A DNA stretch of 64,000 bases from Paraburkholderia atlantica (GTDB taxonomy: Bacteria > Pseudomonadota > Gammaproteobacteria > Burkholderiales > Burkholderiaceae): contig NZ_WHNQ01000003.1 of NCBI RefSeq assembly GCF_009362785.1, forward strand, positions 1-64,000, in the 5' to 3' direction. A program made the position numbers and the translations under genes. The first letter of the stretch is position 1, and each line of letters begins with the position of its first letter. Below are positions 28,008 through 36,875 of this stretch, one piece after another. The notes under the pieces are model-generated. The model worked only from the letters and a program-made list of their open reading frames with translations, was not told the origin of the DNA and did no database searches.

Positions 28008-29267
28008 TCAAACTCCGTGCGCTCTCAGCTTCGCGTCGTACCAGCGCGAAAACTGATCCAACGCTGCCTCTGTATAGTTCGAAAAAGGCCCCGGGATATA
28101 AGCCGGATCCTGTGTTCCTGCGTGCGCGTTCGCGACGAGTTCCGCGTCCTGGTTCGTCGTCGCGATCCAGACTTCGGTGAGCCGCTTCAGGTCATAGTCC
28201 ACTCCTTCGACTGCGTCCGCGTGGACGAGCCAAACCGTGCGCACCAGCGTTTTGTCCGGCGCGAGCGGCAAAAGATAGGCGATCACTGCGTGGTCGCTCA
28301 TCACGTGGGTCCACGAATGATGGCCCCACATGTGGACGTCACCCAGATCGCGCCGCTCGACCCCGCCGAGCAGTTTCGTGCATGCCACTTTGGTGTCCAG
28401 CGTCTGCGATTCGTTGGCCCCCGAGATGACGAGACGCTGGGTCCGGAAGTTGGTATCCACACCCTCGTCGACCGATTCGAACGTGGCGCAGACATAGCCG
28501 TCCTGTTCCCAGTTCTCCCGGCAAGCCGCGTTGCGTTTCAGGTACTCATCGTAGCTTTGCAGCGATTCTTCACTCTGGCCGTCCGGACAGAAGCCGAAGT
28601 CTTCTGCAAGGAACGAGTTGGTCAGCTCCGGATGGGTGCCCGCGCAGTGGTAGCACTCGCGGTTGTTTTCCACCACGAGCTTCCAGTTGCCGTTTTCGAC
28701 GATCTCCATCTGATGGGCGATCTTCGTTCGCGCCAGATCGTACGGCGCGAAGCGAGGGGCCATCACGGTCTCGAGCTTCTCGAAGTCAGCGGGCGGATCG
28801 TCGGCGAGACAAACGAAAATATGCGCGCCCACCGTCTTCACATGGACTGGAATCAGACTGTGGCAGCTTGCGTCGAAGTCCTTGCCCATATGCGTCGAAT
28901 GCCTGAGGCTACCGTCGAGATCATAGGTCCACTGATGGTAGGGGCACACGAGCATCCCGACGCTGGCCTTGCCAGCTTTCTTTATGATTCGCGAGCCGCG
29001 ATGGCGACAAACGTTGCGAAAGGCACGCACGTTCTCGTCGTCGTCCCGCACGATCATAATCGATGCCTTGCCGATGTCGACCGTGTGCACGTCACCCGCT
29101 TCCGGTACATCGGCAGTCACGCCAACGACAATCCAGAGCCTGTGAAAGAACACCTCGACGTCCGTCTCGAAGACGTCCTGACGCCCAAACAACTCGCCGG
29201 GCATGCCGTGTCCCTTCCTGCGGCTTTCGATTAGTTCGCGATGCGTTTGAAGCTGAACTTCGGACAT
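28008..29267 (-). CDS. gbcA: Rieske-type oxygenase, glycine betaine monooxygenase GbcA-like
   Basis: 419 residues. The Rieske [2Fe-2S] ligands are in VCRHRGSRI and VCPYHQWTYDLDG; the mononuclear iron site is in ENNRECYHCAGTHPEL with a later acidic ligand. Family: aromatic-ring-hydroxylating-type oxygenases that demethylate quaternary amines. GbcA converts glycine betaine to dimethylglycine plus formaldehyde. The start MSEVQLQTHRELIESRRKG (29267) is chosen over the longer frame to 29351. The neighbouring frmRA formaldehyde detoxification genes support a demethylase role. No dimethylglycine or sarcosine enzymes are in the window. Confidence 0.83.
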   Translation of the reverse strand: MSEVQLQTHRELIESRRKGHGMPGELFGRQDVFETDVEVFFHRLWIVVGVTADVPEAGDVHTVDIGKASIMIVRDDDENVRAFRNVCRHRGSRIIKKAGKASVGMLVCPYHQWTYDLDGSLRHSTHMGKDFDASCHSLIPVHVKTVGAHIFVCLADDPPADFEKLETVMAPRFAPYDLARTKIAHQMEIVENGNWKLVVENNRECYHCAGTHPELTNSFLAEDFGFCPDGQSEESLQSYDEYLKRNAACRENWEQDGYVCATFESVDEGVDTNFRTQRLVISGANESQTLDTKVACTKLLGGVERRDLGDVHMWGHHSWTHVMSDHAVIAYLLPLAPDKTLVRTVWLVHADAVEGVDYDLKRLTEVWIATTNQDAELVANAHAGTQDPAYIPGPFSNYTEAALDQFSRWYDAKLRAHGV

Positions 29268-29369
29268 GATTGGCCTCGTGGTGAGAACGTCTCGCAGTGC
29301 TGGCGGCACTGATATGGCGTTGAGTATTGGACCGTCAAAACGCACCGTCAACGTCCTTTATAAGCCGGT

Positions 29370-29392
29370 TCACATTCCTTTAAATCATGTGA
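29370..29392. promoter_or_regulatory. Candidate LysR operator between gbcA and the divergent LysR gene
   Basis: Dyad TCACAT-N11-ATGTGA, which contains the T-N11-A signature of LysR-family boxes, placed between the two divergent genes. On the minus strand a TATAAA (-10-like) lies just downstream toward gbcA. Confidence 0.55.
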
Positions 29393-29532
29393 GAATGCAT
29401 GTGGAACCGGACTGCCGAACCGGGCATCGAGGCTCTGCTCTCGAACCAGGCAAACCAGGGTTTGGGATGAGAAAGAGGCGGATCACCGCAGGCTCAGACT
29501 CACCGTTGTACCCGTCGACAGATGTGACTCGA

Positions 29533-30459
29533 ATGAAAACCACCAAAGCAACGAAAGGCTATCGTCGGATCGTTCCGTCGCTTACGGCGCTTGTCGAGTT
29601 CGAAGCCGTGGCTCGGCTCGGGAGTTTCACCTATGCCGCGAATGAATTGGGCGTCACGCAGTCCGCGGTGAGTCGACAGGTCAGATTCCTCGAAGAGACG
29701 CTCGGCGTTCAGCTTTTTCACCGGCTGCACCGTTCGATTGATCTGACAAGCGAGGGCGAAGCGTTGTACATGGTCGTCGCCGAGTCCATGCAGAAAATCG
29801 CCGGCGTATTCGATCGTCTGGTTACGGGCACCGAATTGCGGGAACTGGTGCTGGTGTCGACGGCCGCCTTTTCGCAATTCCGGCTCCTGCCGCGGCTCGC
29901 GAAGCTAAAGAAGCTCGTCCCCCCTTTGCAACTGCGGCTGTCCACCGACATGTTCACCGCGGACCTTCGGCATGTCGAAGTCGATGTCGCTGTGCGCTAT
30001 GGCGACGGCAACTGGCCGGACGGAACCTCGACTTTGCTGTTCGACGTGGAAGTCTTCCCTGTATGTTCCGCGGAGTTCCTTCGGGAATACGGCACGCCTC
30101 GCTCACTCGATGAACTGGCGAAGATGGCGCTCGTCGAGTCCGATGCTACGACCGAAGGTTGGATGGGCTGGAACGAATGGTTTCGCGCGGTCGGGTACCG
30201 GCCTGGGCGACTCAACAAGGTGCTGCGGTGCAGTCTCTACACCGATGCGATTCAAGCCGCGAGATATGGCCAGGGAATTGCGTTGGGGTGGAGCCGCCTG
30301 GTCGATGACCTGTTGCGCTCAGGAGAACTGATCCGGATGGATGTGGCGACGTTCCGGCCGAGCGACGCCTATTTCGTCGTGGTTCCCCATGGCCGGACCA
30401 TCACGCCGGTCATTACGCAGCTTATCGAGTGGCTGCGGGAAGATCCGGCGCCCCGCTGA
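29533..30459 (+). CDS. LysR-family regulator, GcvA-like, likely controls gbcAB
   Basis: 308 residues. HTH: SLTALVEFEAVARLGSFTYA and ANELGVTQSAVSRQVRFLEE. The end of the effector domain carries the GcvA-type pattern (AIQAARYGQGIALGWSRLVD). The start at 29533 (MKTTKATKGYRR) is likely; an upstream ATG at 29467 gives a longer form. It is divergent from gbcA with 265 bases between. Pseudomonads use an AraC-type GbdR for these genes; a LysR protein in this position would be a different solution. Confidence 0.86.
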   Translation: MKTTKATKGYRRIVPSLTALVEFEAVARLGSFTYAANELGVTQSAVSRQVRFLEETLGVQLFHRLHRSIDLTSEGEALYMVVAESMQKIAGVFDRLVTGTELRELVLVSTAAFSQFRLLPRLAKLKKLVPPLQLRLSTDMFTADLRHVEVDVAVRYGDGNWPDGTSTLLFDVEVFPVCSAEFLREYGTPRSLDELAKMALVESDATTEGWMGWNEWFRAVGYRPGRLNKVLRCSLYTDAIQAARYGQGIALGWSRLVDDLLRSGELIRMDVATFRPSDAYFVVVPHGRTITPVITQLIEWLREDPAPR

Positions 30460-30771
30460 CTTCTCGCGCAGCGCATCGTTTGTTGTCGCTCAGACCCACA
30501 TACCACCCATCGTGAAGCCGTTGACGAAAGGAACGTCAGGATCGAGAACCGCTCGATACACGAATTACTAAAAGGAATGCCAGCATGAAAATAAAGCGCG
30601 TTGACGCGCTTTCGTCGCGCTTCAATACTCAGGGTGAAGACCAACCGGAGCACTAGCCGCCCCTGCTTTTGCTTTTTATAAGCGCAGTTGAGATTCACGC
30701 GGGCCGGATGACGCCCGGTACGCTGAGCGCGCGCTCTTCCTCGTGGCCACCAACCCTATTGGGATCGTACC
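30460..30771. other. 312-base intergenic region with a small hairpin
   Basis: No gene recognised. AAAGCGCG-TTGA-CGCGCTTT (30593-30612) is a perfect 8-bp stem with a 4-base loop, but no T-run follows on the plus strand. It may weakly terminate the LysR transcript. Confidence 0.4.
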
Positions 30772-31701
30772 TTGATACGGACCTATACCGCCTTCTTTCT
30801 CCTCGGACTCTTCTGGGGATCGAATTACATCTACATGAAATGGGCGGCTCCGTTGATCAGCCCAGCTCAGATATCGCTGTTGCGGGTATTCTTCGGCTTC
30901 GTCCCTCTCGCGATTCTCGCGAGACGCCGGGATGTACTGAGGCTGGACCAGGTGCGCTACCTGCATCACTTCCTGGTGATGGCTGCGCTCGCAACAGCCT
31001 TCTGCTACTTTTCGATGGCAAAGGGAACCGCCCTGCTTCCGTCGGGTATTGCCGGCGTGCTCGGAGGCTCGCCGGCCATCTTTACGTCGATTGCGTCGAC
31101 GCTGTTTCTGCGCAACGAGAAGATGAACCGCTCGATGGTCTGCGGTGTCGCGTTGGGGATGGCGGGCATCACGCTGATTGCACGACCATGGTCTGCCCTC
31201 AGCAGCGACGATGCCATCAGTCTCGCGGGCGTCGCGTGGATGATCGCGGGCGCGATCGTTTTTGGTCTGTCGTATATCTACGTCCGGCGCTTTCTCTCTC
31301 CAATCAACCTAGCCCCATTGGTCATCGTGACATGGCAGATGGGCCTTGCATTGCTGATACTCTTTGTCTTGACCGACCTCCACGGTACGGGCCAGATACT
31401 GCAGGACTGGCGCGCCACGGCAGGCGTGGTGATCGGTTTGGGATTTTTGGGCACAGGCGCATCGTTCCTGCTTTACTACTTCATGCTGCAGGATCTGGGC
31501 GCCGTCGTCGCCTCTGGGGCGGTCTATATCACGCCCGTCATTGCGCTTCTGATAGGTTGGGCTGCGGGTGAGCAGATCGGTCAGCTCGAAATCGCGGCGA
31601 TGTTTCTGATACTCGGCAGCCTCGCGATACTTGAGATCGGGCGACAGCGCACCGTTCAAAGCCAAGCGGTACCTGTTCCGAGCGCCGTGACTCTTGATTG
31701 A
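30772..31701 (+). CDS. EamA-family (drug/metabolite) transporter
   Basis: 309-residue ten-helix permease, first repeat FFLLGLFWGSNYIYMKWAAP, second repeat beginning GVAWMIAGAIVFGLSYIYVR. It begins with TTG at 30772; this fits the family N-terminus exactly. It ends 39 bases before the DMSP-lyase-like cupin gene and is probably cotranscribed with it, so it may move that enzyme's substrate or product. Direction of transport unknown. Confidence 0.87.
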   Translation: MIRTYTAFFLLGLFWGSNYIYMKWAAPLISPAQISLLRVFFGFVPLAILARRRDVLRLDQVRYLHHFLVMAALATAFCYFSMAKGTALLPSGIAGVLGGSPAIFTSIASTLFLRNEKMNRSMVCGVALGMAGITLIARPWSALSSDDAISLAGVAWMIAGAIVFGLSYIYVRRFLSPINLAPLVIVTWQMGLALLILFVLTDLHGTGQILQDWRATAGVVIGLGFLGTGASFLLYYFMLQDLGAVVASGAVYITPVIALLIGWAAGEQIGQLEIAAMFLILGSLAILEIGRQRTVQSQAVPVPSAVTLD

Positions 31702-31740
31702 TCAGCGCGATACCTGGGCAACAGACTCACGGAAACATCC

Positions 31741-32331
31741 ATGTACCGGCGACCTGCCAACCTCGAGCTTTTCATCCGCATTGCCCGCGATCTGTTTCAG
31801 GCGGAGGCGCTGCCGGAAGCGGGCCGCCAGTTGGCCGTGAAGGTGTTCCAGCGTCTCGATCAACCATCCGACGATGGAAAGCGAAACAGCGAACGCTATC
31901 CCGCCTGTGATCTCCTCGCTTCGGCCCTTGCACCGCTTCTTAACGACACTTCCGATCTCGGTGACGCCGCACGCGCTATCAATGTGCTCGAACCTGCGAT
32001 CGGTTGGCAGCGGCGGACTTCCGGACTGAATGGCAGCAAAGACTATGTCGAGAAGCACGTGAACGGCATGATTTGCGGCCCTGGCGGCATGGAGAGCCGC
32101 TACGATGTTCAGTTGGGTTTTTCATTGCTCGCTCCACACACCCGATACCCCGATCATCACCATCCGCCGGAAGAGGCTTACGTGCTGCTCACTGCTGGGG
32201 AATTCCGGCAACGTAACGGAGACTGGTTCGATCCGGGCATCGGCGGCGGCCTGCACAACACCCGCAACGGCGTGCACGCGATGCGCTCGGGAACAACTCC
32301 GCTCCTCGCGCTGTGGTGTCTGCTGGTATAA
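31741..32331 (+). CDS. DMSP-lyase-like cupin (DddL/DddQ-type family)
   Basis: 196 residues. The C-terminal cupin contains HTRYPDHHHPPEEAYVLLTA then GGGLHNTRNGVHAMRSG. This gives the His-x-His, Glu, Tyr and downstream His metal ligands in the spacing of the dimethylsulfoniopropionate lyase family (DddL, DddQ, DddK, DddW). Such enzymes cleave DMSP to dimethylsulfide and acrylate. The N-terminal half is helical, as in DddL/DddQ. Several bacteria carry members of this family that do not act on DMSP, so the reaction is a hypothesis. Its neighbours are an EamA permease and, nearby, betaine-type catabolic genes. Confidence 0.72.
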   Translation: MYRRPANLELFIRIARDLFQAEALPEAGRQLAVKVFQRLDQPSDDGKRNSERYPACDLLASALAPLLNDTSDLGDAARAINVLEPAIGWQRRTSGLNGSKDYVEKHVNGMICGPGGMESRYDVQLGFSLLAPHTRYPDHHHPPEEAYVLLTAGEFRQRNGDWFDPGIGGGLHNTRNGVHAMRSGTTPLLALWCLLV

Positions 32332-32428
32332 AGGCGCTTCGATGACGGTTACCGGCATCCGCCGAGTTGAACCCGTTATCGCTGCGCAACGACAAGAGTC
32401 TGTTGTTAGCTAACCGTCGTCCGGCAAT

Positions 32429-33577
32429 TCAGTTGGCGCCGAGGGTTGTCACCGGCAGCCACTTGCCGCCTTTCACCTGATAGAGCGTCGACGTCGGGTG
32501 CTTCAGATCACCGTACGAATCGAATTCGATCTTTCCCGTGATGCCGTCGTACTGAATAGTTCGCAACGCAGGCGTAAATACCTCCGGTTTTGAGGAATTC
32601 GCCTGTTTCATCGCAGTGATAGCCAACCACGCGCAGTCATAGGCGAATGGCGCGTAAGTCAAGGTATCCGCGCCAAACCGCTTTTTGAATTTTTCCGCGA
32701 AGGCCTTGCCTTGGGGAAGAGACTCGACCGGCCGTCCGTACTCCCACGCCATTGCGCCCTCGGCTGCACTGCCAGCAACGCTGATGAAGATGCTGTCGGC
32801 GATGCCACCGCTCCCTACGAACTGCGTCCGCATGCCGAGTTGTTTCATTCGCCTGGTAAGAAGGGCCGCCTGGTTATCAAGGCCGGCAAAGTAAAGGAGG
32901 TCCGCGTTCGCGGCCTTGATATTCGTGAGCTGTGCGTTGAATTCAACGGCCTTGTCGTTGGTGTATTCCGACGCGACGATATGGCCGCCGGCCGCGATGA
33001 CGGCCTTCTTGAATTCATCGGCGGCTCCCTGGCCAAATGCCGTGCGGTCGTCCATGACTGCAATGCGCTGCGCTTTGGTGACCGTTACCGCGTACCCTCC
33101 TGCATTGCCGGAGTTCTGTGCGTCGGTGGCGATAATACGGAAAACGTTCTTTAGCCCTTGTCGGGTTATGGCCGGGTTCGTCGCGGCAGGGTCTATCAAC
33201 GGAATGCCGGCCTTGGCGAATATCGGCGACGAGGGCAACGCTACTCCGGAGTTGTAATAGCCCACCACGGCAACTACGCCATCATCGACGAGCTTCTGCG
33301 CGACTTGCACGCCAATGCGCGGATCGCCCTGATCGTCGACGGAGTCCAGCTCGAAGCGCACCTCCTGCCCGCCCAACTTCGTGTGCTGGGCGTTGGCTTC
33401 TTCGACGGCGAGGCGAACGCCATTCTCGATGTCCTTGCCGTTGGCGGCTGCGGCGCCGCTCAGCGGGGCTGATACGCCGATCTTCACGACCTGCTGTGCG
33501 AACGGTTGGCTGCTCGCGAGCAAAAAGGCGACGGCAGCCAGCCCAGCCGTAAAGCATTTTCTGGCGGCGTCGAGCAT
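32429..33577 (-). CDS. Branched-chain amino-acid-type ABC transporter binding protein (LivJ/K-like)
   Basis: 382 residues with a signal peptide (MLDAARKCFTAGLAAVAFLL, then ASSQPFAQQ) and a mature N-terminus VVKIGVSAPLSGAAAANGKD. The type I periplasmic fold is seen in VVAVVGYYNSGVALPSSPIF and QRIAVMDDRTAFGQGAADEF. The start is fixed by GGAG seven bases before ATG 33577; the longer frame to 33757 is not credible. No LivHMGF genes are adjacent, so it is an orphan receptor that may use a transporter elsewhere or serve another ligand. Confidence 0.9.
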   Translation of the reverse strand: MLDAARKCFTAGLAAVAFLLASSQPFAQQVVKIGVSAPLSGAAAANGKDIENGVRLAVEEANAQHTKLGGQEVRFELDSVDDQGDPRIGVQVAQKLVDDGVVAVVGYYNSGVALPSSPIFAKAGIPLIDPAATNPAITRQGLKNVFRIIATDAQNSGNAGGYAVTVTKAQRIAVMDDRTAFGQGAADEFKKAVIAAGGHIVASEYTNDKAVEFNAQLTNIKAANADLLYFAGLDNQAALLTRRMKQLGMRTQFVGSGGIADSIFISVAGSAAEGAMAWEYGRPVESLPQGKAFAEKFKKRFGADTLTYAPFAYDCAWLAITAMKQANSSKPEVFTPALRTIQYDGITGKIEFDSYGDLKHPTSTLYQVKGGKWLPVTTLGAN

Positions 33578-33902
33578 CTGTTCACTCCGGGACGTGCGAA
33601 AGGGCGCGCGAACTGCAGTTCCGAGGGCGCGCACGCTACTCAGTATTGTGCAACCTGGTTGAACGAATTCGGCAAACGCGCTTCGCTCTTCTTTCGTGAA
33701 GTTGCCGCGCGGCGCGCGGGCAACGTCGACACGCTGTCGAGCTGGGTTTCGGCGCATCGAGTACGACGTTCAGGGCGTCGGCGCATCTGGCCGAATCAGT
33801 TACCTACGCCGGAGCTCAACCCAGAATTCGGGAGGAAAATCGCCCTCGAATGTCCGCAGGTTTTCATCGACTTGCGCGAGACTCTCGGGCGACGCGGTAC
33901 GC

Positions 33903-34166
33903 TGGAGTCCATCCCTGATCAGCAACATCAACATCACGAACGTGAACGCGAGCAACGTGTCGGGCACGGTGGCGTACTCGATGTCTGCGGGCTTCGTCGC
34001 CGGTTCGAACTCGTGCTTCCAGGCGCTCTTGATGCAGGGCTCCGAGGGGGTCGACTACAACGGTCCGCGTCCGGTGTTCGTGAGCAATGTGAGCGGCGTT
34101 ACGCTGAGCAACGTGGTGATCGCGGGCACCACGTACAACACGTCGCTGACCGCACCGGCAACCTGA
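33903..34166 (+). pseudogene. C-terminal remnant of a GH28 (polygalacturonase-like) protein
   Basis: The frame reads SLISNINITNVNASNVSGTV, later FVSNVSGVTLSNVVIAGTTY and ends TAPAT. Repeated I/V-x-N-V/I turns and the 'VsgVtLsNvviaG' ending are typical of the last coils of parallel beta-helix glycoside hydrolases such as polygalacturonases. The upstream part of the same open frame (33696-33900) is arginine/serine-rich and unrelated, so only about 85 C-terminal residues remain. Degraded gene. Confidence 0.6.
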
Positions 34167-34256
34167 TGCGAGGGCACATGGACGCGGGCAACCGCATGCA
34201 AACGGAAGTACGACTACCCCGCCTTGTACTTTGGCGCCTGGCGCAGTCGTCGGGTC

Positions 34257-34421
34257 CTATTGCCACTTCGCGTTCTTATGACGATTGCGACCGACTACGT
34301 CCCACTGCTTTCTCGCTTCTTTTTGCGCCGACTTGCTGTGATCATGCTGGTGTTCTCCGTCGGCTGATTGACCGACCTTGGCGCCCCGCTTTGCGAACCT
34401 GAACATTTCGGCGAATTTCAT
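34257..34421 (-). CDS. Small basic hypothetical protein (54 aa)
   Basis: Begins MKFAEMFRFAKRGAKVGQSA, continues DGEHQHDHSKSAQKEARKQW and ends NRHKNAKWQ. Highly charged, His-containing and without a membrane segment. The start is decided by AGGAG six bases before the ATG; the longer frame to 34520 is not supported. Family not recognised. Confidence 0.55.
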   Translation of the reverse strand: MKFAEMFRFAKRGAKVGQSADGEHQHDHSKSAQKEARKQWDVVGRNRHKNAKWQ

Positions 34422-34564
34422 CTCGATCTCCTTGTGCGGTGACGACGCCGCAAATCCAGTGTACTCCGGCTGCCAGGCCAAAAATCGCGACTCGAACCAG
34501 CTTGCCTCCAAGGTCCTCAACGGTTTTGGCTGTTCCCGGGAAACACAATGATCAACGCGTCAAT

Positions 34565-35251
34565 TCAAATAAGCGGTTTCGTTCTTATTGCCTCGATCGC
34601 TGTCGCGCCGGGGTGGGCATTTTTCTGAATCTCAGCGTTGCAGCGTCTGGCGTAGATGAATGTCAGATCCGAAGCGTCTCGATGCAGGACCTGGAAAGTA
34701 CCCCAATCCTCGCTCGGTTCGCTGAGGCGGTCACATAACAGTTCGATAACTGCATTCGGAGCGGGCGCGCAGTTCATCTGCGGCTTATGCGACATCAGAA
34801 ACGTCCGCATTGTCTCTGGTTGTTCCAGGTTGAGCGGAACGTGCCACGGCAGCCGGCCAGATGTTCCATCGAACTGCACGTACAAGACCGGCGGAGCCTT
34901 GAAGTGCACGTGGAACAGCCCATGCACATGGATCGCGAAACGCTCGAAATAGTCCTCCATGCGCGCCTGCAAGCTCGAGTGGGAATAAAGGAGGGTCGCG
35001 CTCGCGGTGGCTTCCAGACAAAAGGTGACAAACCTCGCCTCCCCTTCCTGGGAAACCACCCCAACCCCGTACTGCCCTATCACCTGAAACGGGGTCGCGC
35101 GAGGCGGGGTATAAAAGTATCGATCGACGTACGAGACGGGTTCCCCATCGTCATCATCATCGCGGAAGCTGCCCGCTCGAGAACTCGCCGAAGCTGGATT
35201 GTCGGGATTCAATTGAGTGGATCGATTGTCCCTATCGCTTTTGCTCGACAT
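34565..35251 (-). CDS. Hypothetical 228-residue protein
   Basis: Not recognised. An N-terminal polar, disordered-looking stretch (about 45 residues, rich in Ser/Asp/Asn, with a run of five Asp) precedes a more ordered region: YVDRYFYTPPRATPFQVIGQ, ARFVTFCLEATASATLLYSH and FDGTSGRLPWHVPLNLEQPE. No signal peptide or obvious membrane helix. The start is set by GGAGG seven bases before ATG 35251. Cytoplasmic by prediction. Confidence 0.6.
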   Translation of the reverse strand: MSSKSDRDNRSTQLNPDNPASASSRAGSFRDDDDDGEPVSYVDRYFYTPPRATPFQVIGQYGVGVVSQEGEARFVTFCLEATASATLLYSHSSLQARMEDYFERFAIHVHGLFHVHFKAPPVLYVQFDGTSGRLPWHVPLNLEQPETMRTFLMSHKPQMNCAPAPNAVIELLCDRLSEPSEDWGTFQVLHRDASDLTFIYARRCNAEIQKNAHPGATAIEAIRTKPLI

Positions 35252-35335
35252 AGTGGTGCCTCCGCATCTGGTTCTGGGAGAAGCAGCATATGCGTCCAAC
35301 CCGGCGGGCCCGGTCTTGCGTCCAGCTTGCGAAAA

Positions 35336-35548
35336 TCACCCTTTCGGATCTTTACGTACCACGTCGTTATGGGGTCCGTGTGTCGTGCGCCTCCAGGCCT
35401 CGTCCGCCCTTTGCTGAGCCGATTTCACGGTATGTTCGATCCGGTGCTTGCTATTCGGCGCATGCGTAATTGCCGAAGTCAGACTGGAAAGTGTCCGTCG
35501 GACAGTCCTGGTGACCATAACTCGCTCCGCGTTCTTGTCCATATCCAT
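35336..35548 (-). CDS. Possible small hypothetical protein (70 aa)
   Basis: The frame MDMDKNAERVMVTRTVRRTL, SSLTSAITHAPNSKHRIEHT, VKSAQQRADEAWRRTTHG looks helical and basic and lies 85 bases before the 228-residue hypothetical gene on the same strand. There is no convincing ribosome site before the ATG, so it is a weak call. The remaining bases to 35715 hold nothing recognisable. Confidence 0.35.
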   Translation of the reverse strand: MDMDKNAERVMVTRTVRRTLSSLTSAITHAPNSKHRIEHTVKSAQQRADEAWRRTTHGPHNDVVRKDPKG

Positions 35549-35715
35549 ATGTTAAGTCTAGGCCGTTACATGAACTGCGCGCTACTGTACGTTTGAACAG
35601 CACCTTGGCGAGTTCATGATGGATATCGTCTCGTTTCATCGGAGCAATGAGCCCCGGGCTAAGGCAGCTTTGATTTACAACTGCCCTGAACGAATCGCGC
35701 GATTCAGTCGGGGCT

Positions 35716-36513
35716 TCAGGACTCTGGCCTGGCGCTCCTACCTGCGGCGAAGCGGCGTTGTATCCCGACGAGCTGGTCGTCCGTGGTCGCTACCAGCCAC
35801 AGGCGTGCGTGCTCCTCGATCTTTCGGTTGTGGTCCTTCAGCGGCCCCATCGAGGTCGCGGCCTTCCAGACCACCGGGCCAATCCGGCTGCTCCTGCCCG
35901 ACGGCGCGCCCACCAGCAGGCAATAAGGTCCAAGAGGAAGCGATACGAACGGTACCGCTGGACTCCCTCGCACGCGCCAGTCGATGAAGGGCGTCTCGCT
36001 GATGAGCAGCGGCATGGCCAAGCCGTAAAGCACGCTGAAATCGTACAGCGCCAGTTGCTTGCGCATGCCCGCGTAGGCGCGTCGGATATCAGCGATGACT
36101 GCCGCGCGGATTTCATCCTCGAACATGGGCTCGTTCGCATAGCGCGCGAATGCCTCCCGGGCGTCCGACTGATATGCGCTGAACACGCCCAGCTCCACGC
36201 AGTCCTGAACCGCGCGGTGGATCTCCGCAACCGAGCCGGCCTCGTCTGGCTTGCCCAATTGCGCTGCCCGCAAGAACCGGGCAAGTCCCGCTTCCTGGAT
36301 AGGAGGGCCATCCGCAGCCGTATCGTCTGCAGCGTCCGTATCGAGCGGCACGTAGACATACTTTTCGGCCGCAAAGCGCGATTTCTTACCTTCATCAAAC
36401 TTGATCTCGCCATCGATGCAGTCCAGATAGCGAGTACCGATTCGTCCATGCTCCCAAACCCAATTCTTCAGGAGCGGGCGTAGTGGATGCAATGTGTCAT
36501 GGTCAGCAGCCAT
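35716..36513 (-). CDS. Hypothetical protein, DUF4238-like
   Basis: 265 residues, no signal peptide. The central stretch FEDEIRAAVIADIRRAYAGM and LISETPFIDWRVRGSPAVPF, then VSLPLGPYCLLVGAPS, resembles the back half of DUF4238 proteins, where a segment 'tpFitsDxPv...PlspxxlL' is common. The N-terminal HYVPqfyL motif of that family is replaced by LLKNWVWEHGRIGTRYLDC. Function unknown. Standalone gene. Confidence 0.6.
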   Translation of the reverse strand: MAADHDTLHPLRPLLKNWVWEHGRIGTRYLDCIDGEIKFDEGKKSRFAAEKYVYVPLDTDAADDTAADGPPIQEAGLARFLRAAQLGKPDEAGSVAEIHRAVQDCVELGVFSAYQSDAREAFARYANEPMFEDEIRAAVIADIRRAYAGMRKQLALYDFSVLYGLAMPLLISETPFIDWRVRGSPAVPFVSLPLGPYCLLVGAPSGRSSRIGPVVWKAATSMGPLKDHNRKIEEHARLWLVATTDDQLVGIQRRFAAGRSARPES

Positions 36514-36875
36514 TCAAGCCTCCCAATGCCTTCGGATAGTTGCGCGTGGTCGTCTGTTTCGTCGAGGTTCCCCATCAGCGATGGTAACGGAGACGCGGCC
36601 TGCGACTTCCATCCACTCAAAGTGTGCGGGCAACGCCAACAGGTATCGCATGTATGTTGGGCGACGGGCGTCACGGAGCGTTTGCGGCACCCGATCCGCA
36701 AAGCTCATTTCCTTTTTTAATCAATGGACTAGAGAAATATGACGAATTGGCACGTCGCGTGCAATGTTGGTTTTAAGCCAGCGTTGCCTTGCTCCGAATG
36801 GCGTACGACGCCATCGGAGGGACTTCGAAACACCGTCGCGCATCGGCGCCCGGTGTGGCTTTTTGGAGTCTACCT

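Noticed and set aside
27972..29234. 420-codon plus-strand frame opposite gbcA
   Set aside because: Antisense to the Rieske oxygenase, whose cluster motifs are unambiguous.
30593..30612. Hairpin considered as terminator after the LysR gene
   Set aside because: Stem is good but no U-tract follows; recorded only inside the intergenic entry.
32429..33577. Possibility that the Liv-type receptor belongs to a complete transporter operon
   Set aside because: No permease or ATPase gene adjoins it on either side within the window.
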